From Diogma glabrata (Eukaryota; Arthropoda; Insecta; Diptera; Cylindrotomidae): a stretch of 64,000 nucleotides of DNA. Positions 23,508 through 34,793 of the stretch are shown one piece after another. How positions within the stretch are numbered: position 1 is the stretch's first letter; each line of letters starts with the position of its first letter. The stretch covers positions 130,431,143 to 130,495,142 of the forward strand of contig OY856186.1 in assembly GCA_963693315.1 (NCBI GenBank), written 5' to 3'. The position numbers and the translations under genes are program-made. Under the pieces are notes generated by a model that did no database searches, was not told the origin of the DNA, and was given only the letters and a program-made list of their open reading frames with translations.

Positions 23508-24465
23508 ATACTAATACTAATACTATTTTTTATTTTAACTGTGCAAACAAACCCAAAGATTTTGCAAAGTTTTATTATCAAAGCAAATAAGCAAAAAATT
23601 ATTTTATTTTTATTTATTTATTTTATAGCTTTTACTTTATTTTGTTTAACAGTTATTCACATTCAAAATCCTTAAGGAAATAGAGTTGCTGATATCAGGT
23701 TTATGACGATACTGTCCTACTACTGTCTGTTCTTAAATGTCATTAAATTTACTGGATAACATTCGCTCCAAAACAGCAGCTTGAGTTTGTGAATCGAAAA
23801 ATGAACAATGATTAAGGGGACGACACATATATAAGGTGACCAAACATCCTGATTTTGTCGGGACAGCCCGATTTTTAACAATTCCAGCCACTCACTGTGT
23901 TTTGAAAAAGGCGTTTGTTTTGTAAAGAATTAATAACAAGCAGAGGAACGGCGGACGAACGGGAAGGAATATATGGTTTCAGGAAAAAATTACAATAGAG
24001 AACCAATTATTTGAAACACTTCATCATTTTGAAAAAAAAAAATCATGTTCCATACAATATTGAACCAAATGTTTTAGAAAACGCGCTATCCTTACCAGAA
24101 TCTAATGCTGTAACTAGTGTTTCTTCTCGAAAAATATTTCTCGAGAATTTCTCGAGAAATATAACAAAAATCTAATCTCCATTTCTCGAGAAAATTTTTA
24201 TTTTTCTCGAGAAAAATATGTTTCCTTTATTTAAAAAATTAAACGTCGAATTTTATAAAAACAATCAAAAATATAAATGTTTGCGCTTTTCGAAACAAAA
24301 GAGAACTAAAATTACGGTAGGTAGATTTATGCACCATTGCATTTTAAATAGTTGACATTTTGTATGAAAAACAAAACAATCAGAAACAAAAAAATTTCAA
24401 GAAACAACATATATATAGTAAGTAAAATTGTTTTAAAAAATTTAACCATTTTCATCAAATTTCAA

Positions 24466-24640
24466 CCCAAATCAATACGATGATGTTTGGAAATATTTTA
24501 TCAACAACAATAAGGATTCATTAAAACTGCAATATTTGTGGTAAAACAATATTATGTAAGGATCTGCAACTACTGGTCTTCATCGACATTTCAATGCCAT
24601 ACATTCTTTGAAAAGAAAACAGCCAGAGCCGGGCACAGGT
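24466..24640 (+). pseudogene. BED zinc finger remnant of the hAT transposase
   Basis: Three short blocks in different frames reproduce a BED finger: DVWKYF, then CNICGK, then GLHRHFNAIH. The aromatic, Cys-x2-Cys and His-x5-His positions are all present, but frameshifts separate them. BED fingers bind the transposon ends in ZBED-type hAT transposases. Confidence 0.7.
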
Positions 24641-25602
24641 GGAAGAAGTTTTCAGTGCTATGCAAATCAACAGTGTTGACGCCGGACAGAGCTGTTTAAA
24701 TTATCATCCTTACCAACATTGAGATCTGTCCTCCGTCAAACTAATCTCAGCAAATATAGTTCAATCAATATTGTTGTGACGGAGTATTTTTATCTCTGAA
24801 AACAAAAAGAAACAGTAGTTAATAATTATCAATTAACAAATAATAAAACTTAACGTAGCTTTAAAAGTTCTAAGACCACGAATGACAAGTCAAAAGTAAT
24901 TTAACTTACCCTAAGTAAAATGAAAATTCGGAAAAGCAATATTGCAATATTTGGTCAATAAATATAAGAAAGTTTCCGCATATATTCTTCTAAAAGATGA
25001 ACTTGTCATTCCTATAGTCCTAGAAATAAATAAATAGAAAGATTAATGTATATATCAGTCGAATAATTAGTTTTAAGATCAACTTAACTTCGATGTTGAT
25101 TGTTTACATTTTTTTATGTACGTCAACTTGACAATTAATATTTTCCCCACTCATGTTAAGAAAAGCAGTTTTTTGACTGCAGTCAGTCGTTTTATGGTTT
25201 TATTGCAGAAAAACAAATCATGGTTGTGGAATGTATTATTGTTTGGTTGTCAGAACTGTTAATTAAAATATATAAAAGTCGACATGTTTTGATCAAACAC
25301 TGTCTTAATAATATATTTTTTGGCGTATTAGCGTCTTTTTATAAAATATATTATAACTAATAAGTTTGCTGCTAGTTTTGTGTGAAGCTAGTCATGCAGT
25401 AAAATTAATAATTTAACCTCATATATTAAGTTTTTGTTATGGATATTTGTACCAAATAAAGTGAAGTGAAAAATAAGGAAAATCTTTTTGTAATTGTGAT
25501 TTTGTGAAAAGCTTAGAGTCATCACCAACAACTTGTTTCATGTATTTTAATTTCTTTCTCATTGTAGTGCCGCCATTGTGCGAACGATAGCATCCGGCGT
25601 TT

Positions 25603-26330
25603 CATCATCAGCCTTATGAAAGCCGTATGAAGGGTGTGAGACAATTACATTAACATCAATCATTTTGTAAGGCAGCTATTAATTATACCGTCATCATCAG
25701 CCTTATGACACGTGTGAGGCAATTTCATTAACATCAATCATTTTGTAAGCCAGCTATTAATTATATCGTCATCATCAGCCTCATGACACGTGTGAGACAA
25801 TTTCACTAACATCCATCATTTTGTAAGGCAGATATTAATTATACCATCATCATCAGCCTTATGAAAGGTGTGAGACAATTACATTATCGTCAATCATTTT
25901 GTAAGGCAGCTATTAATTATACCGTCATCATCAGCCTTATGAAACGTGTGAGGCAATTTCATTAACATCAATCATTTTGTAAGGCAGCTATTAATTATAT
26001 CGTCATCATCAGCCTCATGACACGTGTGAGGCAATTTCACTAACATCCATCATTTTGTAAGGCAGATATTAATTATACCGTCATCATCAGCCTTATGAAA
26101 GGTGTGAGACAATTAAATTAACATCATTCATTTTGTAAGGCAACTATTAAATTATATCATCATCAGCTTTATGAGAATTATGAGACAATTATTATTTTAA
26201 TATCATCAGCCTTATGAGAATTGTGAGGCCACTATATTAGCATCAATAATCTTGTAATTCAACAATTAATTTTATCATCGTCATCAACCTTGTGAGAATT
26301 TATGAGGCAACTATACTAATAACACCAATA
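25603..26330 (+). repeat. 78-bp minisatellite inside the hAT element
   Basis: About nine head-to-tail units. The marker CATCATCAG begins at 25603, 25692, 25770, 25848, 25926, 26004, 26082 and 26158, giving a period of exactly 78 over most of the array. Alternate units share small differences (GACACGTGTGAGGC versus GAAAGGTGTGAGAC), so a higher-order 234-bp pattern seems present. The 3' units are shorter and diverged. Confidence 0.9.
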
Positions 26331-26479
26331 TTTTTTCATTATGAGCCGAATAAGCTATTCACCATTGTACATACGATAAAGGGAATAAGATGAAGCATGT
26401 CATGTCCTTTAGCTTCTTCAATTCAATTCAAAAATTTATACAGTCCACTGCCAAGCTAGAGGCGTGAACAAACAGTGAT

Positions 26480-26830
26480 ATGCAAAATATCGATAAATTC
26501 ATGTCAAGACAGTGTCCGTCGATGAGTGAAGCAATTGCTCAATTAGTGGCTGTTGATGGGTTTTCTTTCCACAGAGTTACAAAAAAACAGCTTTATTCGA
26601 CAAACAATTTTCCGAAAAATCCTTCAAATGTAAAAGAACTAATCATTAAGTTTTTCAAAACTAAAAGCTTTAGTTGCTAAATAAAATTAAATTATTAAAA
26701 ACAGTAACAAAAAGTTTAGCATATCCCTAGATGAATGGACTGACGTCAACAACAAAAGATTTATGGATCTTCAAATATATTGTAATATCACTGAATCGGA
26801 TAATTTGGACTTAGTCCTGTAAATGGAAGT
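26480..26830 (+). pseudogene. hAT transposase core remnant
   Basis: An open 66-codon frame (26480-26680) contains LVAVDGFSFHRV, the conserved segment before the first catalytic Asp in hAT transposases. A second block in another frame reads SISLDEWTDVNNKRFMDLQIY at about 26715-26780, the DxWTS-like catalytic region, where DEW replaces the usual D-x-W-T arrangement only slightly. The catalytic C-terminal half is missing. Confidence 0.75.
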
Positions 26831-27059
26831 TGTTCGGAATTATTAAATTTATTATTTACTATTAAAAAAATTGTTTCATTTAATATGTATAGTTAAAAAA
26901 TAAGTGTAAAGATACATTGGTTTTCAATTTGACGTTATAAACAAAGAATTCTAATAAAATATATATCTCGAGATCTCGAGATTTCTCGAGAAATATGTAT
27001 TTCTAGTTTTCATTCTCGAGAAATTTAAAAGTCGAGAAATCAGGAACACTAGCTGTAAC

Positions 27060-28615
27060 TGTACGCGTTTTTTCTACGGTAAATAAAGTGGTATAGACAT
27101 CAGAAAAATAAATTACAATTAAGTGTTGAGACTTTGTAAATCATTAAAACTAAAAAAACTGTTCTGAAAAATACCATGATTTTATAAATAACGACAGCAA
27201 TCTACTAAAAAGTTCACTCAAAAATATGCCAAAGAATTATATGTTCATTATACTGATGAAATTTGTGATCTAGGCGACCGACGTTGAAGGCGATCATTTT
27301 TTATCAACTTCATACTTGAAATATAAGCATTAAATGTGAAAAAATAACTGTGTTTTTAGAAAAACTATTAAGTGTTTAGTTTGAGAACAGGGTGGTCCAA
27401 AAATTTTCTAGAAATTCAAAGTTCGGGCGATTTTTAAATCAAATTGCAAGAGCACGCCAAAGTACTAACCCGATATCATTAGTTTTGAATATGTTAGAAA
27501 GGGTAATTAACTGGCGGAAAATACACAGTTAACAGTTTTTACTGCACAAATACACAGTTTTTTTTACTATGTTAAAAAGATTAAGTAATAAATTTTTAAA
27601 CATGGCTCTGATGCTGCAGATCAAGCATTTTTTGAATTTATATTTACAATATAAATGTTTCATTCACAATATCAATGAATCAGTCAGTGAGCATTGACTG
27701 ATTTCATAACAGATGCTTCTTATCAAATATTACAAACATTTATGAAGAATCTCAGGAAATCTGCATATTACTTGATATTTTCTAACCTTTCATTTCCCAT
27801 TAGTCCAGTAAACTTAGCAAAAACCTCTATATTTACTGTAAACGCTTCTTTTCAATAATCATTTATAACTACTAACGAAAACGGCATTTAATCTAACGAT
27901 ACCTAATATTTTACAATCAAACTGTTCTAATTACCCCAGAAAACTTTTTCAACTTCTCCATTTAGCGTATATGCTGGTTTTAAATAATATAACAATTAAT
28001 GTGATAAATAAAATGTCTCTTCCATGCCTGATTTGAATATATCCGGCCTTGATTTGGTGTTTCGTATTTGACGCCTACTTAGCTCCTGGTCTCATATGCA
28101 GATGTCGACAATCAATATTTCTCCATATATAAAGTTAGATTTAAGTATCATATATTTTCATTACAAAAATAACATCTACATAACTCCTGGAAAAAAGAGT
28201 TACCGGAAAAAATCCCATTTAAGTTGTTAAATAAGCGTTAAAAATGAATTTTCTGTCAGTCTTTTCTGTAATGATAAAAAACGAAGAGAAACGAAATTTG
28301 TTTAATGATAATAATAATAAACAAAAGATAAGAAAGAATAAGAATAGAAAAATAAAAAGTATTTTTATATTTCAACATGGCTGCTTTTATTTAACATTTT
28401 AGGAAATAATTTACATGCGTTTTAATTGAATAAAATAATTTTAATTTATTAATTGCATATAAAATTATGTGCGAAATAAATTTTTTAGTGAATATAATAA
28501 AAACAATCTCGTTAAACAAACAGGCCCTTTCAATAATTAATTTTAGTGATCTAAAAATATTATTATATATAAATTCAATTGTGTCGAGTGTCGGCACTTC
28601 GCGAAACATTTTAAT
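27060..28615. other. AT-rich non-coding stretch
   Basis: Nothing recognised beyond the start, which belongs to the older hAT. A 72-codon minus-strand frame at 28391-28609 next to the palindrome matches nothing I know. Confidence 0.45.
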
Positions 28616-28618
28616 ATA

Positions 28619-28860
28619 AATTAAAAACTAATAACACTTGTTTTGTATTTCGCAAACATGTTTTTAATTTTATTTTCTAAAAATTTTTGCTCAATGCATT
28701 TCGGCTTACGCCATTATCAAGAGCGATTTAAAAAGTTTATGAAACTTTTTGAATCGCTCTTGATAATGGCGTAAGCCGAAATGCATTGAGCAAAAATTTT
28801 TAGAAAATAAAATAAAAAACATATTTGCGAAATACAAAAGAAGTGTTATTAGTTTTTAAT
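28619..28860. repeat. Near-perfect palindrome made of two inverted PLE-type termini
   Basis: Arms 28619-28738 and 28742-28860 are inverted copies with few differences and only a 3-base centre. Each arm contains GGC-GTAA-GCC followed by GAAA and the palindrome ATGCAT, the helix II/GAAA/helix III order of the PLE-1 hammerhead, but the preceding CTGATGA is degenerate (CTTGATAA). Probably the joined ends of another PLE family. Confidence 0.75.
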
Positions 28861-28869
28861 TTTTATTAT

Positions 28870-29320
28870 TATATATTTTTAATTTTTCATAATATTGAGA
28901 AAATTATCGAAAATTAGTATTATTTTCTACACAGAATTCAAGTATTTAAATTTTTTGATATCTGAGGTTCGGTCTTTTAAACTGCATCATTAGAAAAATG
29001 GCTAAAAAATGGACGCATCCTTAAGTATCAAAATTACACTAATACATTTCCAATTTAGAATTTAAATATATAAATGACATCTTCATAACAATTTATTTAA
29101 TGTTTTACATGCAAATTTCCTTTATTGATTTTTCTGTTTAAAAAAACACTGTTTTATATATTCAAAATAACTTTTAAAATTTATTAGACAATTGTTTTTT
29201 CTAATTAACTTTCTCTTACATGTTTCGATTATATTATCCTCAGAGTGATACTTGCAACTATCTTCATGTATAAAAATGTTTGTCGGGTTTGATGCGAAAT
29301 ACATCAAAATCGTAAATAGT
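28870..29320. other. AT-rich non-coding stretch
   Basis: No feature seen. Confidence 0.5.
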
Positions 29321-29444
29321 TTTTAGGTAGATTTCATATAAAAATCTACCTATTGTAATGTGCCTCATCTCGGAATTTCGGAAAAATTTTTGTGCCAAAC
29401 GACTAAATATGATAAGCGGAGACGAAAAACAAAAACAAAAAAAA

Positions 29445-29756
<312 letters not shown>

Positions 29757-29772
29757 GATATAACGAAAACGA

Positions 29773-30740
29773 CCGGCACTCTCACGGTCGTTTATGTTGA
29801 GGTAGATCAAAAAAATTTTCTGTACGTAAATGTAAATGTGTGTTCTATAAATATCTTAGACAAGTTCGTGAATCAGAAAAATCTGACACGTGGTTAAGAA
29901 ACTAGAGCCTTTTTTATAAAAAAAATTGGTTTTTTAAAACTGTTATAACGGCCGTTGAAATACTAATATTTTAAAAAAATTAACAAATTTAAAATCTTTG
30001 AAATCTTTTTTATTAATTTACTTTCAAAATAGAATTCTACAGTAAGAGGTTCCTGAGTGAGCGGCTCCAACAAAAAAGTTTTTTTTTAAACAACCGGCAC
30101 TCTCACGGTCGCATTTGTGTAACCAGATCAAAAATGTGTGTTTTATAAATATGGACGTGTTTTATAAATATGGACGAATATGGACGTCTTCGTAAATTAG
30201 TCCAATCCAGCACATGGTTAAGAAACTAGAGGCTTTATACTAGAAAAAAACTCTGTTTTTTAGATCCGTTATAACGGCCGTTTGAATACAAATATTTTTA
30301 AAAACTTCACAAATTTAGAATCTTTAAAATCTTTTTTATGAATTTCTTTCAAGAAATAGACCTCTGCAGTTGGAGGTTTCTGAGTGATCGGCTCCAACAA
30401 AAAAGCTTATGAAACACAAAATGCGTTTGAAAAAACCGGCACTCTCACGGTCGCATTTGTGGAGCCAGATCAAAAAACTTTGTTTAGAAATGTATGTAGA
30501 AATGAATATCTTGTACAAGTTCGTAAATCAGAAAAATCTGACACATGGTTAAATAACTAGAGGCTTTATATTAGAAAAAAAATTGGTCTTTTAAGTCCGT
30601 TATAATGGCCGTTTGGATACTAACATATTTAAAAACTTTATAAATTTAGAATCTGTGAAAACATTTTAATCCGTTTCTTATAAACGTAAATCTCTGCAGT
30701 TAGAGATTTTTGACTCGTCGGCTTCAACAAAAAAGTTTGC
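29773..30740 (+). repeat. Three tandem ~320-345-bp units in HINE copy 2
   Basis: CGGCACTCTCACGGTCG recurs at 29774, 30094 and 30437. Each unit then has CCAGATCAAAAA or AGGTAGATCAAAAA, TGGTTAAGAAACTAGAG, GTTATAACGGCCGTT and GCTCCAACAAAAAAG. Copy 1 has one such unit, so the number of units varies between copies. Confidence 0.85.
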
Positions 30741-31139
30741 AACAAGCCCTAAGAAAAACAATTTGCAAAAACCTTTTAACAGTCAATGAAAAAAAAAAAA
30801 ATAAAATGATTTGAATAGAAGAAAAAAAATTTTTTCTTAGAAATAAACTATTTTGATATTTTGCAGTAATTGGACGACATATGATATAGCGTAGGCTTAT
30901 GTCATAAATTGTCACACACATATTCTGTGGTAGATTTGATATTTGTTTGTTGCAAAATTGGATAGATGTAGTTTTGCGTATATGTAGCAAATGTTCTTTT
31001 TAAAATTTGTTCGGTATCTGTTTGTAATTAGTTTGTTTTGTTTAAACTAATCTGATACATCAGATTCTACTTCTATACAAAGCTGTCTGATCTCGAAATC
31101 TACCTATTTCTAGCGGACATCCTGCCGCTCGGACTTTTT

Positions 31140-33160
31140 TGAAGATTCAAATAAGATGTTAATTTTATACGTTGATAGAATTAAGAGGACTTTTTAGGTT
31201 CTTAGGATATGATAAATACTTAGTAAGGTGTTGAAAAACAGGCTTATTTAGGTGTAAATTAGTATTTTAAGTATAAGTAGTCTGTAAATAGTTTTTTTAA
31301 GATTATAATTAGATGTTAAATAGTGTTTTTAGATTTTGTAGGAGTTAATAAGTTTATCGAGTCTTATTTACATGCAATAAAGGATGAAAAGAACTAAAAT
31401 AGGTTTATTTGAGAATGTCTACTACTTAAATCGTAGTTAAAGACTCGGGAAGGTCTTTCGGAATGAAGGAAATAAATATAGAGTATATAAGTTAACTGTT
31501 TTCTGTTAAAAAAATATTAATCAATTGTGTATGCTTATTTTTTTGATTTTTTATTGATATATGGATAGGATTTTATTGGAGATTATAAAACTGAACAGTT
31601 GACTTACATATTTTAAGAATATAAATGCAAAGATATAAATGCATTTGGTAGGAAGTCGGATGGAAAGAAAGTGTCCTCAAAACAACAATAGTATATCCAT
31701 CTAAAATTTGTTTTTGGTAAGTCACAGGCAGTAGTTCTCTAACCCAATTAATTTTTATGTTTCGAACGGATTCATTTTTACCGTCGTGTGCAACAAGAAT
31801 TTTTACCTTCGTGTGCAACAAGGCAAGGATGTCTTGGCCATTTTCGTTCTTATGAGTTAAGATAAGGTTTTGAGATTTTTCAACAGAGGAAATTTAAATG
31901 AAGATAAATGCATAGATAAATGAATAGAATGAATGTACCACCTTGTGTATTTTACCGTAATATCTTCCACATCACATACAGTTTGAATAAGCCGAAGCAA
32001 AATCATTCTAAATCTTTAAGCTTTAAAGTACAAATAAAATAACTTTGACAGATAGATAAATGAATAGTAATGCCCCACCTTGTGTATTTTATCTGCAATA
32101 TCTTGCACATCACATAGAATTTAAATAAGCTGAAGCACAATAATACTGAATCTACCAACATTAAAACAAAATGTTCTAGAATTAATAAACTCTGATAACT
32201 TCCGTACACATCACGATTTCGAAATCACCCAATCTTGAATTTTTCATACTCCACATGCATTAAATCCGAAAGAATAGGAGATATAAAAATAATCAAAATA
32301 TATTACCAAAGTTGAGATTTGAACGAGTTATTTAAAGTTTTCCTTGTTTCATATTTTGTATTGTTCATAAAAGGCAAAAAATGTAAATTTTATGTGGAAG
32401 ATTAGTAATATCTATCATCAAACAAATAAAGGACTAGTTGTATTGTTATTAAAAGTAGTAGATAAGAATATTCTTTAAATAATAAAAAAATGTGTTATAA
32501 ATCTATTTTGCTTTAAAATTTAGGATATCAAAGTCTATTTGGTTAGATTTAGAATGACTCGCTTATATGTTGGGATTACGGGTAATTTCATTCCTTTTCA
32601 TTCTTGGTTGAGTTGGGATAGGAGGACAACATTAAAAATGTTAAGATTGTGAGAAAACTTATTTACACAATTTTCGGAACATGGAACATCATATCAACTT
32701 AAATGATATTTATGTTTCCTTTTTAATACGGTTATTTATTTAAGGATGTTTTGTTTGTTAGTTATGTTGTTTTATTTATGATGAGAAAGGATAATTTTAG
32801 TTAGAAAATATTTGTGTTTTAAGGGGCTCAATTTGTTCGATTTAAAATAACTATGCTGTTTTTATAATCTTTTTTAAGTTACTATAATTGTTCTACATTG
32901 TTTATTAACAATTAGGTTGGCTGGTTCTGTACGTGTTATGTAACAGGGATAACAAAATTTAAGAATAGGATCTCATGCAAATATAACTTTATAGTGTTGG
33001 CAAATGGTGTTCTTTAATGATAAAGATTTAAGCTATCCGAAACTTTTGGAAAAGGGTAATAATTTCAATAAACGCATTTCTGATAAAAATGTCCTTACTA
33101 AGTGCTTGCTGTCACTATCACAAAAAGGGGTTTTGACAATTTAAATGCATTAGTTGGAAA
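31140..33160. other. Non-coding stretch with a short tandem duplication
   Basis: AT-rich and without recognised genes. A segment of about 125 bp (GATAAATGAATAG...CACCTTGTGTATTTTA...CACATCACATA) occurs twice, at 31912-32030 and 32050-32165, as a diverged tandem duplication. A minus-strand frame at 31573-31821 matches nothing I know. Confidence 0.5.
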
Positions 33161-33324
33161 GTAGGGGTAGCGAAAATCCGAAATTCTACGTCCACACCGT
33201 GCTACCTGGGTAACGCTAACAGAATTAGGTTGGTGTAGTTGAGAGGGGCAGAGTAAATACTGCTTATACTCAATGATTCTGCACCATGGCGAGTCATTGG
33301 CGCCATAAAACCAGTGCAACTCAA

Positions 33325-33486
33325 GCGTCTGTTCTCCATGTTAGGGGCGGCTTGGAGGGGGCGTCTGTCTTTGATCAAGCGGCTCGCTATATAAATGTGT
33401 AGAAAGCGTCTGTTCTCCATGTTAGGGGCGGCTTTCAGCGGGCGTCTGTCTTGGATCAAGCGGCTCGCTATATAAACGTGTAAAAA
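33325..33486 (+). repeat. 81-bp tandem duplication in the RTE leader
   Basis: Two units starting GCGTCTGTTCTCCATG at 33325 and 33406, each ending in GGCTCGCTATATAAA. Each unit carries a TATATAAA box, so the duplication could be a repeated internal promoter; that role is inference. Confidence 0.85.
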
Positions 33487-33540
33487 GGTAGTTTCTGGTG
33501 ACCTTAAGATGCAGAACGAACCCATTCACGAAAATTTGGG

Positions 33541-34403
33541 TTGGGCGAAGGGCTAACACCCCATTTCCGTAAAAAAATTACTGTCATGAATTCTGTACAC
33601 AGGCCTCGGAATATCTCGGATTCATTATTGGAACGACCTCGGAAACTGTACCCGGACTACGATTTAAAAATAGGAACCTGGAACGTGCTAAGCCTTAGAA
33701 GACCAGGAGATCTTCTAAAACTCACCCAACAAGTCGAGAGCTACACACTGGATATAGTGGCATTACAAGAACTAAGATGGCCAGGCAGTGGAATCCATGA
33801 AACAGCGAAAGAATTTGGAGTTGGCTTTCTTATACACCGTCGCGTGAATCAGCATGTTATCGACTTCTGCCCAATTAATATGCGGTTATGCACACTGAGA
33901 ATCCGCACGCAAAAATTCAATGTAACGATCGTCAATGTTCATGCACCTACTGAAGATAAAGCAGATGATATTAAAGACCTGTTCTTCCTAGAACTCGAGG
34001 AAGTCATCAATAACATCCCGCGGCACGATATAAAAATCGTGGTAGGTGACTTTAATGCTCAAATCGGTAGGATTGCAGAACTTAAAACACATATCGGCCC
34101 TAACAGCTTGCATCATACCAGCAACAATAACGGTTTTCGCGCAGCCGAGCTGGCTATGATGTATGATCTAGTAATTTGCAGCACTTTCTTCCCTCACAAG
34201 AGAATTCACAAGGCAACGTGGAAATCAAATGACGGAAGAACGGAAAATCAAATCGATCACGTCATGCTCTCTAAGAGACACTCTACAAGTATAACTGACG
34301 TTTGATCATACAGAGGTGCTGATATGGACACCGATCATATGCTTGTCATCTTTAAGTACAAGTGCAAGTTGTCATCTACATTTAACAGACAAGCAAAAAG
34401 ACC
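33541..34403 (+). pseudogene. RTE AP-like endonuclease domain
   Basis: Reads IGTWNVLSL (Asn), VALQELRW (catalytic Glu), VNVHAPT, VVGDFNAQIG, the RTE-typical HIGPNSLHH and NQIDHVML. The frame opens at 33541, although the natural start may be the ATG at 33586. TGA at 34303-34305 stops the chain right after SITDV, where the domain normally continues Arg; a CGA-to-TGA transition would explain it. The same frame then supplies the final TDH histidine motif (GADMDTDHMLV) and runs to a frameshift near 34400. Homologues are often annotated as craniofacial development protein 2-like. Confidence 0.85.
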
Positions 34404-34793
34404 GTGCGCTGGAATGTCGAAGCATTTAAACATCCGGAAACGCTGAATAGATATCAGGAAATAATAACACAAAACATAGAAGAGCATGACATCTCTTCTG
34501 AGACGCCATTAAACATACAAGCAGAATGGCAAACGCTTCAATCAATCATTATAGCCGCAGCACAAACTACAATCGGAAAACGACCACCGAAATCACACAA
34601 CGAATGGTTTGACAACGAGTGCCGCCAATCCATTGAAAATAAACAAAAACTGCGAGAAAAATGGTTAACAAGGAACACCCGAAGCTCCCAAGCTGATTAT
34701 CTATGCGCCAGGAAAGCCTCAGCAAAACTTCTACGTAAGAAAAAACGCGAACACATGAAGAGCTGCATCGAAAACATCAACCAACATGAATAG
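34404..34793 (+). pseudogene. RTE linker region between endonuclease and RT
   Basis: 129-codon frame (RWNVEAFKHPE...NEWFDNECRQSIENKQKLREKWL) typical of the RTE inter-domain linker. It ends at TAG 34791-34793. The following RT starts in a different frame at once with the segment that precedes the RT fingers, so about 70 residues that usually join the two (the NFY...RWKEHF part) appear deleted. Confidence 0.75.

Larger units (their letters stand above)
24115..27051 (+). mobile_element. hAT element with 8-bp target duplication
   Basis: 2.94-kb element with ends TAGTGTTTC and GGAACACTA and an exact 8-bp duplication GCTGTAAC at 24107-24114 and 27052-27059, the hAT hallmark. Both subterminal regions carry several TTTCTCGAGAAA-type palindromes (24125-24210 and 26965-27040). 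Decayed BED finger and transposase segments flank a 78-bp tandem array. No intact transposase remains, so it is non-autonomous now. Confidence 0.88.
23830..27125 (+). pseudogene. Older hAT transposon relic, C-terminal domain split by a younger hAT
   Basis: Reading 24076-24114 and then 27060-27085 in one frame gives a hAT C-terminal dimerisation signature (ALSLPESNAV on the left and TVRVFSTVN on the right). The young element inserted exactly inside this motif. A GGTGACCAAACATCC...GGGACAGCCCG stretch at 23836-23875 resembles terminal sequence of ZBED-type hAT elements and may be one end of the older copy. The rest is too decayed to outline. Confidence 0.55.

Noticed and set aside
25603..26330. 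CRISPR-like array
   Set aside because: Units are 78 bp head-to-tail with no unique spacers, in an evidently eukaryotic transposon.
27385..27410. CAGGGTGGTCC as the right end of the older hAT
   Set aside because: It is in the same orientation as the left end candidate at 23836, so it is not an inverted terminus.
28391..28609. 72-codon frame as a PLE or host gene piece
   Set aside because: No GIY-YIG or RT motif and no similarity to the other PLE proteins in the window.
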